From the NCBI GenBank assembly GCA_018894105.1, contig CM032125.1, positions 3,504,243-3,568,242 on the forward strand: DNA of 64,000 nucleotides. The letters run 5' to 3'. The stretch is from Jacaranda mimosifolia (taxonomy: Eukaryota; Streptophyta; Magnoliopsida; Lamiales; Bignoniaceae). The position numbers and the translations under genes are program-made. Below, piece after piece: positions 1 through 12,067 of this stretch. Below the pieces are notes generated by a model, which did no database searches, was not told the origin of the DNA, and saw only the letters and a list, made by a program, of their open reading frames with translations. Each line of letters starts with the position of its first letter. Position 1 is the first letter of the stretch.

Positions 1-4
1 NNNN

Positions 5-3000
5 CACTACAAAGAAAAAGCTGGGTTGGGTAGACCCAGGAGAAGGAGCGTGCACAAAGGCCACAGGGCATTATTTGGCTATTGAACAGCTCGCGCTTCG
101 GTTAAGCTTGCTCTCAGCTCCTTCGATTAGGCTCGGGAAGGAGGGCTCATCTTAGGTGCTTGATCTTGCAGGCGTAGTTGATTTGTCTTTCTTTCTTTGG
201 TCGATTTCTCTTCTTCGTTCCATCCCCCGTTTAGTACTCAAACTAAGGGGGGCGTGCTTGTTTCCCTAAGTGGGGAATCCTCCCCTCATAGGTCGAGGCT
301 CTATTGACGGATTATGGGAAAAGACTACAATGCCACAAGCCATGTACAAGAGAGAAAAGAATGTCCATCTCACTACCAGTGCCGTCAAGATCGGGTACAA
401 GCACCTCTGGAACAGCAAGAAAAACTTCTGGATGCTTAAACAACCACACCTTTTCCTGCGCCTCTGCCCCTCCATTCATCTGCGGTTAGCGAGAACACGG
501 AAAAAAGACTCGTTATAGGTTTTTTCGGCCTATTTGTTATTCGGGCAGGTGTCCTCTATTTCGCCAGGAAATTCGTTTTCGGTACGGTATGGAATCAATA
601 TGCCGCTTATCACCATCTGAACTAATAAAAAGGCAGAATGCGCTCTTGCTGCAAGAATGGCTTGTTAGCAAGAAAATGCCTTCTTAGGAAGTGAATCAGA
701 ATACGCCTGGAAAGCTACCTCTTGTTGTTCTCGAAAGATGGAGAGAGGGACTGATTTCACTAAGGAAAGGAACTGAACTAATAGACGAGGAGGAATAGAA
801 TATGGACAAATTGCCGACATTCAAAGCATACTATAGATGTTCCGGAACTGCTAAAGGAAGTGATAGTAGAAGGATAACTAAGCGAAAGGCCTTCTTAGAA
901 AGGCGGGTGATCGTATCTGCATGTTGACGACTCCGATCCTATAGAAGAAGCTGGTATTGGACGCTTCGCCCCTTGCGTGGCTATAAGCCAAAACTCTGCG
1001 TAGGACTTAGCTTAGGGCAGCGAGTGAGCCTTGGGTCATAATGAATATAGTAGGGCAGAACCATGGGCGATTTCCGCTGTTAGAGTCAAGTTGTCGGAAG
1101 GGCTAAACGATCGGAAGACTCCTTTGGCTCTATCGAATGAATTTCAAAAAGGCTCTTCCCACGTAGAAGGACGGGAGAAGGAGCAATAGACGGGATTGTT
1201 GGAATTGGTGTGCTAGCTGCTCTAGAAAAGGGGGAACTGACTTGTGAAGCTGTGAGGAAAGCCCTTGTTGGCTATGGATATGGGTCACTCGCGTTAGTTG
1301 AAGAAGGAAGGGGATAGTTATAGGACCTGGAACTGCGACTGGTATTGGATTTTCTTTCCTAGGGGCCGGAGCGGTAGTTGAAGGAATGTTGCTTGGCTTG
1401 ATTGCTTTCGCCTAGCTAGCTGGGGAGTCTATTAGTCCGAGTTAGGCCGAGAAGTAATAGTTTGTAATTGAAGTCAGGGCGGAATGGAGAAATTATCTTC
1501 CCACGTAGCGAGAAGAAGCAAGGGAAGGAGAAGGTGAATGAATCCGGTCTTGGGAGTAAAGGCGTAAAGGCTCAACTAGAGATCTTCTTCTTCCTCTCCC
1601 GTTGGTCGAGCGTCTTCAAACCTCCGCCCCTATCTCTTAAAGCTACGGCAATCCCACCGATCCTCGAATCGGCTCTGCTAGTTGGCTTTGCTATCAAGGC
1701 ATAGCATTCTATGGACACCACGTCCAGAAGGGTATGCCAACACCTTTTTCTCCTTAGCCAACCAAAGTCTTCTGATGCAGCCTTTGCCGGTCAACCGGTC
1801 TTCTCTCTACGCGGGTAAGACCCTACTCCTATTACCATGGTCTTCCGAATAGGATATGTCCCTATGGTCGAGTGGCTTTTCGCTCGTTCTAAACAGGTAT
1901 TTCACTCGCTTTTTATACTCGTGTAGTAAAGACCACTCGCTCCTATCGGACCTTCATCCTGGTATGTAGCTCGCTTGGAGCGATATAAAAAGCATAAAGC
2001 ATCAAGCTAGGTCGAGTTCAAACCTAAAGAACCTACATCTTCAAAGGCCCCAATTAGAGAAGGAAAGGTGTGCTGAAAGGAAGGTACTAAGTATTTCTCC
2101 GAACGTTGAAAATCATTCTCTTTTCGCTCCTTCACCTATCGGTAAAGTGGCTTCGCTCCTAACTAGCCTTTTTTAGCAGTCGAACCAGCACCGTCTTCGT
2201 CGACTCTGCTGCCCCAGACTTTCTGCATGTCTTCGATCGAGTGAAAGCTAGGGCGAAAGAGGATATCATAATTGTTTCTTCCCAACCAAATGCCTTATGA
2301 AACACATTTTCCGCGTAAATAAAGATAAGAAAAAACTTAGAGGATCGCCTAAAGCTATTGAGGCGGGTTAGAGATGGAATTTCTTTCTACTTTTAATATG
2401 ATTATATAGAATGCCGAGCTACCAAACAAGCCAACAAGCGAGTTCGAGTGAGCCCTTGCCAATAGCAGAATAAAGGTAAGCCTATGAAATTGCATTTCTA
2501 GTTCTCCTTCCATTCCAGCCAGAGAAGATTGGAAAGGAGGATTCTTTTAAGCTATATAGGAATAAAGCAAGTTCACGAAAGTGATTTCGCTACCAGCTAC
2601 TGCCTTTCTGTTCCGGGTACGCTTGTTTAACACAAGATTCAAGCGAGGTTGGGAGGGGATATACTAAGAATTCTTTCTCTCGGAAGGTGCAATCTTTGCC
2701 CCTTAACTTAAGGGCTAACCTTTCTAAAGAACTAATATGACTAAGAATCCTATTCTTAGCTAACAGCAGAAGCAGAGATTTTGCTTTAATACCTCTGAGA
2801 GTCTCCAAGCGAGCCATTTCCATAAAAGTGAATTTTATTTCTAGTGCAGTAGCATATTTCTTCCTGGACAAGGATCTTTCCCTTTCCTATTCTTTCTTAA
2901 CGAACTACCGGGCGTACCTTGCTACTGAAAGTCTATTCATATCCAGCTTCACCAGCTGATTGATTCGAGCTTACTATATAGCATTCTTTTCCTTGGGAGT

Positions 3001-4460
3001 CACCCCGTGAACTTCTGTTCCATCCCTACCAGTCCTTCTTTTCTCATCGGTTTGAGTGAAAGTAGAAGTGGAATAAGGGTTGAGTCTTTGCTTAATATGA
3101 TACTTCCCGAGTGGGAGTTGCTTTTCTTGACTTTATAATCTTTCTCTGGAGAGCGGATAAAAAAGAGGGTCTTTCGATCGAAATTAGTTGAGCTAAGCTT
3201 ATAGTTAATATTGAATATTGCGGGGTTACTGATCAAAACTATCGTAAAAGAAGACCACCAATGTTGGAATTCTAAAAAGAAAGTTCTAGGCCGGGGGTCT
3301 AAAGCCATGAGATTGAGCACAGAAGAATCTGTCCTCGTAAATCAGGCTTAATAAAAGATAGAGTCCTTTCATATCCCATCCTCGGACGTAGACTTTTAGT
3401 CGAACCGAGTCACCAAAGTCACGGCAAGGTTGCCAGCAAGAAAATAAGCCTTGGCTTAAGACTTTAAATATGCTTCTGGCGGAATGAAAGACTAAAACTT
3501 TCCCTATATGGGAAAATATCCTATTTTCTTTGTAGTTCCGTTCCAAGGCGGTCCATTCGAGGCAATAAAGAAGGCTAAGTAGATGTCTTTATCTGGGGAA
3601 GTGAGTTTGCTTACGCTATTGGGAGTTCACCTCCAGCTCTTTCCTCTCCTATGTTGTCGAGTGCTTCTGCCCCTGCTTCTGTTTTGGATGGGTATTGAGA
3701 AGGAGTGGAAGTTGCAAGCGGAGCACATTCTGTTCTCTGAGAATTCCATATAGTTGGGGTTTCTTTCGATGATCTCGATCCAATTAAAGTTGCTCTAACT
3801 GAGTTAGCCTTGTTTCCCTTGTTTAGTTTAGCTTTTGTGTAAAAGTCAAGGAGTCCCCCCTTATGTTGGGTCAAGGGAGAAATAAAAGTCTGGAGGTAAG
3901 TCAATTCTCCTGGCAGTGAGGAGGGACTTTCATAAGGCAGTGTATAAGGATATATACCATTTGAGAGCTTGAAGTTTTAAGATTTCTATTACTATTTACC
4001 AGGAAGGTAAATAGGATTTCTCCCAATAGTAGGGGGGTCTCCCCCAGTTCTTGTTCACCTGATAGTATACTCGTATCAGTAGTAGTTCTACGAGAGCCAT
4101 ATGAGTAGTGAATAGTTTCCTTCTTGGTATAAGGCGACAGAGGCGAGAAGGGTAGGTAAAGTTATATTTAAAGCACAAGGGATAATGTTGGGACTAGATA
4201 GTTGGCACTAATTGCTAGATTTCTTTCCATGTCTTAGTAATCTTTATCGGGAAGGTCTAACTAGATAACTTTTCCCGAGGTTTTAGTTGCAGTGAATGAA
4301 GATTTCTCCTTTAAGGGAAAAGGTCTATCAGCAGTTCCAGAAGTTGCACTTTCTTTCAATCTTGGTCCAGGCCCCGTATCAATTGGCCTTGCCTACTTCA
4401 ATGCCAATGCCTGGTAAACATGTAGAAAAGACAGTTGAGAAGGCGGGCGCTGTTTTCATC
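5..4460. other. Intergenic mitochondrial DNA, no gene recognised
   Basis: I read both strands and found no conserved mitochondrial gene, tRNA or rRNA. The open frames are short, overlap on both strands and have no recognisable motif. The stretch holds one copy of a dispersed short repeat near 1600 and a short piece (around 3285-3297) that recurs near 44,750. Base usage and the many in-frame stops are those of ordinary plant mitochondrial spacer. Confidence 0.7.
1588..1611 (+). repeat. Dispersed short repeat, copy 1
   Basis: The core CTCTCCCGTTGGTCGAG occurs here and again at 50,918-50,941 (24 bases identical), at 53,143-53,163, and on the minus strand at 26,035-26,060. The flanks differ between copies, so this is a small dispersed repeat, not a segmental duplication. 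Its origin is unknown. Confidence 0.8.
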
Positions 4461-4473
4461 CAACTAGAAATAT

Positions 4474-4482
4474 CGTAAGAGA
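4474..4482 (+). promoter_or_regulatory. Plant mitochondrial promoter motif (CRTA type) upstream of nad9
   Basis: The nonamer CGTAAGAGA, in the context ATATCGTAAGAGAAG, matches the CRTAAGAGA consensus of dicot mitochondrial promoters. It lies about 130 bases before the nad9 start codon. A related site, CATAAAAGA, sits in the same relative place upstream of cox2 in this window and shares flanking sequence. The function as a nad9 promoter is inferred from motif and position. Confidence 0.75.
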
Positions 4483-4494
4483 AGCGGAGAACCA

Positions 4495-4543
4495 ATGCCC
4501 AAAAATTCCCATGCCTTTCTTGGTTGGACCAAGGCGATTTCCG
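4495..4543 (+). repeat. Leader segment shared by nad9 and cox2
   Basis: About 49 bases here, including ATGCCTTTCTTGGTTGGACC, recur almost unchanged in the cox2 leader (44,062-44,110, minus strand). In both places the segment follows a CRTA-type promoter. An in-frame ATG at 4511 inside it would extend nad9 by 33 codons. It is probably a duplicated 5' leader carried in front of two genes by recombination. Confidence 0.8.
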
Positions 4544-4609
4544 ACAAGTCTTTCCTCATTTTTAGAGGAAGAAGCGGAACTACAAGGAAGCTTTCTTTAT
4601 CTTTTCTTT

Positions 4610-5182
4610 ATGGATAACCAATTCATTTTCAAATATAGTTGGGAGATTTTACCCAAGAAATGGGTCAAAAAAATGGAAAGATCGGAACATGGGAATAGAT
4701 CTGATACCAATACGGACTACCCATTTCAATTGTTGTGCTTTCTGAAATTGCATACCTATACAAGGGTTCAAGTTTCGATCGATATTTGCGGAGTTGATTA
4801 TCCCTCTCGAAAACGAAGATTTGAAGTGGTCTATAATTTACTGAGTACTCGGTATAACTCACGCATTCGTGTACAAACCAGTGCAGACGAAGTAACACGA
4901 ATATCTCCGGTAGTAAGTCCATTTCCATCAGCCGGCCGGTGGGAGCGAGAAGTTTGGGATATGTTTGGCGTTTCTTCCATCAATCATCCGGATCTACGCC
5001 GTATATCAACAGATTATGGTTTCGAGGGTCATCCATTACGAAAAGACCTTCCTCTGAGTGGATATGTGGAAGTACGCTATGATGATCCAGAGAAACGTGT
5101 GGTTTCTGAACCCATTGAGATGACCCAAGAATTTCGCTATTTCGATTTTGCTAGTCCTTGGGAACAGCGTAGCGACGGCTAA
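4610..5182 (+). CDS. nad9: NADH dehydrogenase subunit 9 (complex I, 30-kDa subunit)
   Basis: Encodes a 190-residue subunit of the peripheral arm of respiratory complex I, which passes electrons from NADH toward ubiquinone in the inner membrane. The protein starts [11 protein letters not shown] and ends [10 protein letters not shown], both typical of plant Nad9, and is full length. The 30-kDa signature is visible around residues 120-150 ([20 protein letters not shown], then [10 protein letters not shown]). I chose the ATG at 4610 because the family starts there; the frame stays open upstream to an ATG at 4511, in a leader segment shared with cox2. Several serine, proline and threonine codons at normally hydrophobic positions (such as DYPFQL and RRISTDY) are probable C-to-U editing sites; this is inferred. 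The gene is uninterrupted, as usual, and stands alone after its own promoter motif. Confidence 0.97.
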   Translation: MDNQFIFKYSWEILPKKWVKKMERSEHGNRSDTNTDYPFQLLCFLKLHTYTRVQVSIDICGVDYPSRKRRFEVVYNLLSTRYNSRIRVQTSADEVTRISPVVSPFPSAGRWEREVWDMFGVSSINHPDLRRISTDYGFEGHPLRKDLPLSGYVEVRYDDPEKRVVSEPIEMTQEFRYFDFASPWEQRSDG

Positions 5183-5608
5183 TTCAAAATCAGACACAGA
5201 ATAGGTCCAGTCCAGGAGACAAATCAATAGGAAATGCTATTTGCTTCGTAAGAATAAGAATGAACTTCTATGAAATGAAAGAGTTTCACGGGAATTGTCT
5301 TGATCATCGGATATCATGAGAAAGAAATAGGAAGAAGTGTTATCGAACGATTTCCTGCAATTCTTTCCAGTATGGAATGAGTAAAGAATCAAGCTACAAG
5401 TCTCGATCTATACGAAAGGCACTGGTTTTTTTGTCTTTCTTTCGGTTTCATTGATAGCAGAAAAACGGACTCTATAGGGGCGCTAGCCCTTGACTAATAA
5501 CAAAAAAAAGAAAAAATGGCAAGAGAAATTTTATATCGATGGAGGAAATAACGATGTGGAGGAAAAGAGGGCAGGGATTCTCTACAATGACACTGTAGAC
5601 CAATTGAA

Positions 5609-5674
5609 AGGGATGTAGCGCAGCTTGGTAGCGCCTTTGAGGAAATGTCACGGGTTCCAATCCTGTCATCCCTA
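5609..5674 (+). pseudogene. trnP-UGG: Plastid-type trnP-UGG lacking its anticodon
   Basis: The 5' half (AGGGATGTAGCGCAGCTTGG) and the T arm and acceptor end (CACGGGTTCCAATCCTGTCA, then TCCCTA) match plastid tRNA-Pro. Between them the anticodon arm is shortened by about 8 bases, so no UGG anticodon or full anticodon stem remains. At 66 bases against about 74 it cannot act as a proline tRNA. It lies upstream of trnW in the same plastid insert. Confidence 0.85.
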
Positions 5675-5821
5675 CCTATTCTTCTCCTCTGGGCAGTAAC
5701 GAGGGATCCATTGAGATCGATTCAAATTGGATATACATATTTTTTTTGACTATATACATGCAAGATGTGTATTGGGGGTACAAAAATCATCCTTTTTCGT
5801 CGTATCTACTGTGATAAGAAA

Positions 5822-5895
5822 GCGTTCTTAGTTCAGTTCGGTAGAACGTGGGTCTCCAAAACCCGATGTCGTAGGTTCAAATCCTACAGAGCGTG
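5822..5895 (+). tRNA. trnW-CCA: tRNA-Trp (CCA), plastid-derived
   Basis: This is a 74-base tRNA with D arm (AGTTCAGTTCGGTAGAACG), anticodon loop with CCA (GGTCTCCAAAACC) and T arm (GTAGGTTCAAATCCTAC). It is almost identical to plastid trnW-CCA; the only change I see is a C-to-T in the 5' acceptor strand, which turns a G-C pair into G-T and is tolerable. Many angiosperm mitochondria use a plastid-derived trnW as their tryptophan tRNA, so it is probably functional. It decodes UGG in mitochondrial translation. Confidence 0.93.
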
Positions 5896-5999
5896 ATTCC
5901 GTTCTTGTTAGGTCTAATTACAATGAAATAACTTCACTAACTTGAAGAGCAACCTGAACTCCTGCGGATTAAAGAAAGGAGAAAGTCAATAAAAAAGAG

Positions 6000-6024
6000 A
6001 TGTTAATTAATCAAAGGTCCAACT
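6000..6024 (-). pseudogene. petG: 3' tip of plastid petG
   Basis: On the minus strand AGTTGGACCTTTGA followed by TTAATTAACATC matches the last codons and stop of petG and its 3' flank. Only about 14 coding bases remain before the match breaks off. In plastids petG converges on trnW, which agrees with the orientation here. It is a dead fragment, useful only as a marker that the insert is collinear. Confidence 0.6.
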
Positions 6025-6717
6025 CGATTCTAAGACTAGAAATTCCTATGTTCTTTTCCTTTTAGGTTCTACATTTTCTCTTTCAATAAACGTCAGTCCC
6101 ATCCTTGTTGTAGCTAGGTTAAGAAAAAACCTTTGGATCTAATAAAGCAATGCTTGCATCACGAATCTTGATTGTTCCAATTCTTTTATTGTTTGTTCTT
6201 TCATCGAAGACTTAGAATACTTATTACTGTACGACCAACCAATTCCAACAAATGAAAGGATTCGAAAAAAACACATTTTCTACAACCATGAAAAGGGGCT
6301 TTCTAGATTTCGCATCTAATTGAATTGTGGGAATATTCTAATCTCTTTCATGAATTATTATAACCCAACTCGTCGGACTCACACTTTACCAGATCTTCAG
6401 TTTCTAGTCTGAAGCCAGTAATGTAAAGAAAGCCTATACTACAGTAATTTTAGGAATTGGATATTGAATGGCACATGGTTCTGCATTGACAAGCAAGAAG
6501 AAAGGAAGAAAGAAATGTTGTTGTCTCACTTCTATATTGATTGAAATTGCGTTTCTGTGTCAGAAGAAGGATAGCTATACTGATTCGGTATACTCTAAAG
6601 ACACCCTCGGTACACTATTGAAGATCTCACAAAGATGAAATCTCAGTGAATTTCCATTTACTGATCCCATCTTTCACAGAATCGATCCCCCCTGTACATG
6701 AATATGTGGAGCTCAGC

Positions 6718-6972
<255 letters not shown>

Positions 6973-6975
6973 GAT

Positions 6976-7091
6976 TAGTAAGCTTAGATCGAACCTATCC
7001 AATTTGAACAGTACGACGGCTGGCTGTTCACGGACTAGCTGTACCTACCCTTTCTTTTTTGGGGTCAATATCAGCAATGCACCAACGATAA
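6976..7091 (+). pseudogene. psbF: Plastid psbF (cytochrome b559 beta) pseudogene
   Basis: The DNA from GATCGAACCTATCC through GGCTGTTCACGGACTAGCTG and GGGTCAATATCAGCAATGC to the CGATAA stop follows plastid psbF. The ATG start is destroyed and small changes interrupt the frame. It directly follows psbE, as in the plastid psbE-psbF-psbL operon. Confidence 0.88.
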
Positions 7092-7108
7092 ACCTAATCT
7101 GAAGAGCT

Positions 7109-7175
7109 ACGACACAATCAAACCCGAACGAAGAAAATGTTGAATTGAATCGTACCAGTCTCTACTGGAGGTTCT
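7109..7175 (+). pseudogene. psbL: Plastid psbL 5' fragment
   Basis: ACGACACAATCAAACCCGAA and then TTGAATTGAATCGTACCAGT correspond to the start of psbL, with ACG at the first codon (in some plastids this is edited to AUG). The match is lost after the codons for SLYW, and the membrane helix part is missing. This marks the downstream end of the plastid insert. Confidence 0.85.
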
Positions 7176-7185
7176 TACCCTATAT

Positions 7186-10100
7186 ATGACGAGCTGAACT
7201 TTGTTGGAAGGGAGTGAGAACCTCTTTGATGCTGAGGTTGCGGCTCATCGAGAATATAGTGTGCAGGGAGACCATAGCGGAGGTTGGGCTTGATCCTAAA
7301 CCTCTTACTATCCTAGGTGGAAGTGAAAAGACTAAGGGAGATGCAGATTACAGCATTGCTGATTCAGAGGAGATTACTGATATTGTGGGGACTTCATGAC
7401 AGGCCCTGTTATTGATCTACAACATTCTGGTCATGCGGCATCGGGTTCCATGACTGGAAGAGCAGGTAAGATGAGTGAGAAGCAGCCGCAACCCTGACGG
7501 ACAGTTAGAAAACGAGGAAGCCCGGGAATGGGGCTGAGATAGCAAGGTCAATCCAATCAATGAATCTAGCAACATGGAATGTTAGGGCCCGGAAGAAGCC
7601 TCTCTCGGTAAATAGGGCAAAATCTCTCTTCTTTCTTTTTTTAGAAATGGCAGGCTTACCATTCATTCCTTCCCGGATCAAGGGCCCTTCACGCTCGCAC
7701 AACCTTTTTGCGCGCGTCCTCGCGCTTTCCCCCGCTTGGCTTTCTAGTGGGCTAGAAACTTGCTCTATGCTTACTATATTCTATTCTACTGTTTAGCCCT
7801 CTCTTCCTTCTGTCACCTTAGGAAAAGAAGGCACTTTCCTGCTAACCTCCTGGCTTTCTGATTATACTGAGCTTGCTGCACTCCGATCCATTCCCTTAAT
7901 GTCTACGTCAATTTCTCTGTAGCAAGAAGCCCTGTTCACCCCCTCTCATAGATGACTGGGAAGGGAAAACGCTAGAAAAAAAGCCCTTATTAAACCGTAG
8001 CTATCTTTAAAATGCAAGTGAAATATCGACTTTCATTCAACTTTAGAAAACTATAGTAAAGTAGCAAAGTTCAGAGGAGCAGCAGGCAAGCAAGAAGTTC
8101 ATCCATTGAAGTTGAAGTAGTTTCAGTACTTCATCGATTTTAGTTGAAGTAAACGATTGATCTCTATCGTATCAAGCATGAATCGATCTTTTTTATTCAA
8201 TCTAGATCCCCTTGCAATTGATCTGTGCGATATCGAGTATGCTAACGCGAATCTCTAACGGTCGTAATCAAATCTCTCAATCGTTTTCTCCTGTCGTTAA
8301 CTCTCGAAAGTCTTGCAAGGCTCTCAAACGGTCTAACTGTCGGAAACTTTCGTAATCGTTCCAACCGGTCAGTCCGATCTGGCTTTCCTGCCTCTCTCTT
8401 CTCTAGTCGTCTAGTATCATACTCTTATTCAGATTATGATTTTCATTCATTCAATGAAACTTCCATTATCTTTTCTAAGGTGTCTTTCGAGGTAGAGATC
8501 ACCAAAGACGGGTCGATGTTCAGTCTCAGTGGCAGAAAACCAATACTGTTTGGAACTTCACTTCTAGAGCTCCATCTCCCAGAATCAAAACCTTCTTGTT
8601 CTAAATCTAAAGGCATGGCTCTCTCGCATCTTATTCTACTACTTTGTAGAGGAAGTCAGTCGTGAATCTCGGTCTAACTTTCTTACCTTAGCCTGGTTTT
8701 TATTCCTAGGCCTCCTTCTATCCCGATATTGAGCCAAGCCCGGCACCCCTGATTGTGTTACAGATTCAGTTTCCCAAGAACAATCAAAGAGTTCGTAGCT
8801 CTAATTGCGTGATCGGCTGTTAGGACGATGGGGACGATAGAGAGTCCTCTAGCCCAGTCCCAGGGGGAGCACCTCACATGCGTATCCATATATCCGATGG
8901 ATAAAGAAATGGATATCATCCACATCCCCGTATATGCCTTGCTTCCACATCTTCTTCCGTCCGAGGCCAGTAAGACAACAACAATGCCAGCATTCGTTCA
9001 ATTCCCGAATGTCCAGCCCGTTGATTTGTCTCCCTCAAAAAATCTTGCCGCAGTCCCCCACCACAAGGAAGACGCAAGGTCCGGGCATCTCAGGCATACA
9101 GCAATCCAACCAGCACCAGCCCTGTCCTTGACCTTACTACGAATCCCGTGCACGAGTAGAGGTTGCTTACTGAATAATCAGTGGCTTATCTTCTTTCTTT
9201 CATTAGACTAGAACAAGTGAATCTGGATAACAAAGGATGGCACCTGGATGATAGTTGTTTTTATCAAACTCCCTGATGTGCTTTCAACTACGCTCCGCTC
9301 CCTTTCTTGTATAGCAATCTGTAGCATAAGTCCTTCTTCTGCGGAAGAGGAAGCTTGCACATCTACCACTTCTTTCCATTCTGATTGACTTCCTTAGTGA
9401 ATGCGCCGATCAGGGCTATCACTAGTGCCACGGGCTCTCTTAGGCATTTTAGCTATATGCTATTATTCCTCTTCTAGTAGCTAGTATCTAAATGGAGTAT
9501 CATATCATTTCCAAAGAAAGAGAGTATGCTCCAATTTCTTTTCTTCTAGGGATAGAGCACTCTGTAAGAAGGTAGTCTGCCCTCCATACTGAGCTAAGGT
9601 CCACACTTTAGATTAGCTATAGTAGCTATAATAAGAGAAGAGGGAAATTAGATGGATCAGTTCTTCTTGCTTTACTCTTGCTAGGCGGAAAGAGAAGAGA
9701 GACTATTGTGACTGGGTTGGCTTGGGCTCCTGAGATGGGAGTTTGAGGAGCGTATCTAGAACCCATCAACGTGAATGTCAGACTGGGCGAATACCTTCCT
9801 TTGGATCTACTCCCTAAAGGATGATCTAGCTGTGGATGATGTCCCAGCTGTAGAGTCAACCTTGTAATCTGAATGCCTTTCCTTACTTTCTTTCTCTATA
9901 GGATTGGCCTCCTTCGGACCCTGACTTTCCGCTTTGAGCTGAGCAAGCAGCTGAACCCATTGCCATTGTCCTAATAGAATGGGGCTAGTTGGCAGACTTG
10001 ATGTCATCTAAGTCAACTGGGGAAATCGGCTCCGATCCTCTTTGCATTGATTCTCTAGTCGGAGAGGAATTGAATGATTATCCTCTTCTTTGTTACACCG

Positions 10101-12020
10101 GGCTTCCAAGTCATAGTATGAATCGCTTGCTCTGCTCGCAGCTTACACAGGGCTGTCGGAGGACTTGAGCGATGAGATCCTGCGAGACCTCATCTGAATA
10201 GGTGTCGCTCCGTCCGTGCCTGTTGATTTGACTTGGCCAATTACTTGGTCAATGAATAAAGCATCTGGCTCTGGAATTGGATGTGAACCTATAGGCTCCG
10301 GAGCCATCACCCTATCATTTTCAGACGTAGCGGAATCCATTCCCATATTCCCACCGTCAGGCGCAGGAAGTCCGAGTCATGGCTGCCAGCCACGAAGCGA
10401 GAGAAGCCTTTAGCCCGCCACTCCCCATTAGAAAAGAAAGGGAAGGACTGCCCTCGGGCCTTCTATCAAAACAAACCCTCTTTAGGCACACTGGAAGAGC
10501 TATTCTTGCGATTGAAAGGCAAATCAATCTAATATGGGGAGAAGTTGGAATTGTCCCAAGGTGGTCATGAGATGGTGCAGTGCAGAGCCTACCGAAGACG
10601 ACTCAACCACCACCTCCATCATCTGATGAGTTCGAATCGGTGCTTCCTGAATTCAAGACTCACCCTTCGGCCATCGTGAAAAGGCCTTCGAATGAAAGCT
10701 GACTACAGGGGGTTCATAACTCATCCCAATGATCGGGAATTCCAACTTGAAGGGCTGAAACCGGCGAAGATGCAAAGCGAGAAGAATTGGTTGGGCAGCT
10801 ATGGAGCCCTTTGTTCTCCATCGTCTACCTTAGCTCAGGCGGCTACCTGCTACAATCCAAAGGGAACTGGAATGGTTTGGAGATGCCAACCGATGAAAGA
10901 GGCCTGAAAGAATGCGCCTGGGGGAAGAAGTGGGGGAGCCGGGAGCCGGCCGGTCCTGCGCAGCTACATGGAGATGTGGGATTCGATATGCTCTTGCCGT
11001 AATTGGAGACAGCCAGGTCAATAGCAGCGCTATTACCTTATTCTTGCAAAGCCCTTAGTCTCTAAGGAGACCATTTCCTCACAGTCGATGCTTCTGATTC
11101 ACTTCATCTGCACATCTGCACTGCTATCCCATTTCCCTAAAAGGAAAGATAGATGGTGAACCAAACCAAGACTAGGATCAGAAAGAACTTCCTTATATAG
11201 GCTTCCTGTCGCTCTTCTATCAATGATTAGTAGAATTCATACTACGCCAATATCCATGCAGCCTTCCTGAACCATCAAGAGCGGATTTACACAAAGAAAG
11301 ACCCTTCTTCTATGGATGACTATTCCGCAGCGGAAATTTCAAAAGAAAGGGGGAACCGCTTACTCAAGCAGCACTAGTACCGGAAAAGCATCCCACAGCT
11401 TATGAAATAGTACCGGAAACTGGTTGAGCGAAAAAATCTGCAGCTCTTTCTGTAACAGCTTAGTTTGTAACAGCTGCAACTCTAAGAGAAGGGCTGCGTT
11501 CAAGATTTCACCAGGCCCAGGTTCTTGGAGTCGCCATTCGCCCTGTTATTATTACCTTACCGCTGCCATTTTTCGTGGCAATCCAGCTTACACTGAAAGC
11601 AGATGCCATAAGAAGTGAAAGAGAGGAGGACACGTAGGCAATTGACGTATTACAAGGAAGCGAGGGACGAAAGCCTCTTAGAAAGCCGCTGTTAAATCAG
11701 TAAATGTCGCAACTGGTGGTAACGTATTCAAATAGTTGATTCCGTGAAAGAAAGTGATCCTCCCTCTAAAATAAGTAATTTAGAGCCCTCTTTCTTCAGT
11801 CATTGATAGAGGCCCTAGGGTCTCTCTTGCTTGGCGGAGGAATGGAACCTGTTGGAGAGGAAGAAGGGCAACTAGTCTTTATAAGTCACAAGTCTTTTGT
11901 CTCTCTCTTTTACACCTGGGGAACGAGTTGGCTAGCTTTGAAGAGAAGACAGAGGGAATAGGAGGTGGCATGGCAGGTCTACGAACCTGGACTTTGGAAA
12001 TCTCCATAGCCACTTCAAAG
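7186..12020. other. Intergenic DNA, no gene recognised
   Basis: The longest open frame here (127 codons from 8828) has no recognisable motif. The frames around 7214-7399 and 9626-11,000 overlap on both strands. Nothing resembles a mitochondrial gene, tRNA or plastid gene. I see no support for calling a coding region. Confidence 0.65.
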
Positions 12021-12067
12021 GAAGGCTAGCTATATGCTTAACACATGCAATTCGAACGAAGTTTTCT
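12021..12067 (+). pseudogene. rrn18: Short rrn18 (small-subunit rRNA) 5' fragment
   Basis: GCTAGCTATATGCTTAACAC followed by ATGCAATTCGAACGAAG matches the segment near the 5' end of plant mitochondrial 18S rRNA, with one extra or changed base where AAGTCGAAC is usual. Only about 47 bases match; no further rRNA follows. It is a dead scrap of an rRNA gene located elsewhere. Confidence 0.75.

Noticed and set aside
1190..1415. Gly- and Ala-rich short codon runs resembling atp9
   Set aside because: No stretch of real atp9 sequence (neither the AKSMGAG start nor the conserved carboxylate helix) can be aligned, and stops interrupt the frame.
4665..4928. Open frame of 87 codons on the minus strand inside nad9
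   Set aside because: It is the mirror of a strongly conserved gene and has no motif of its own.
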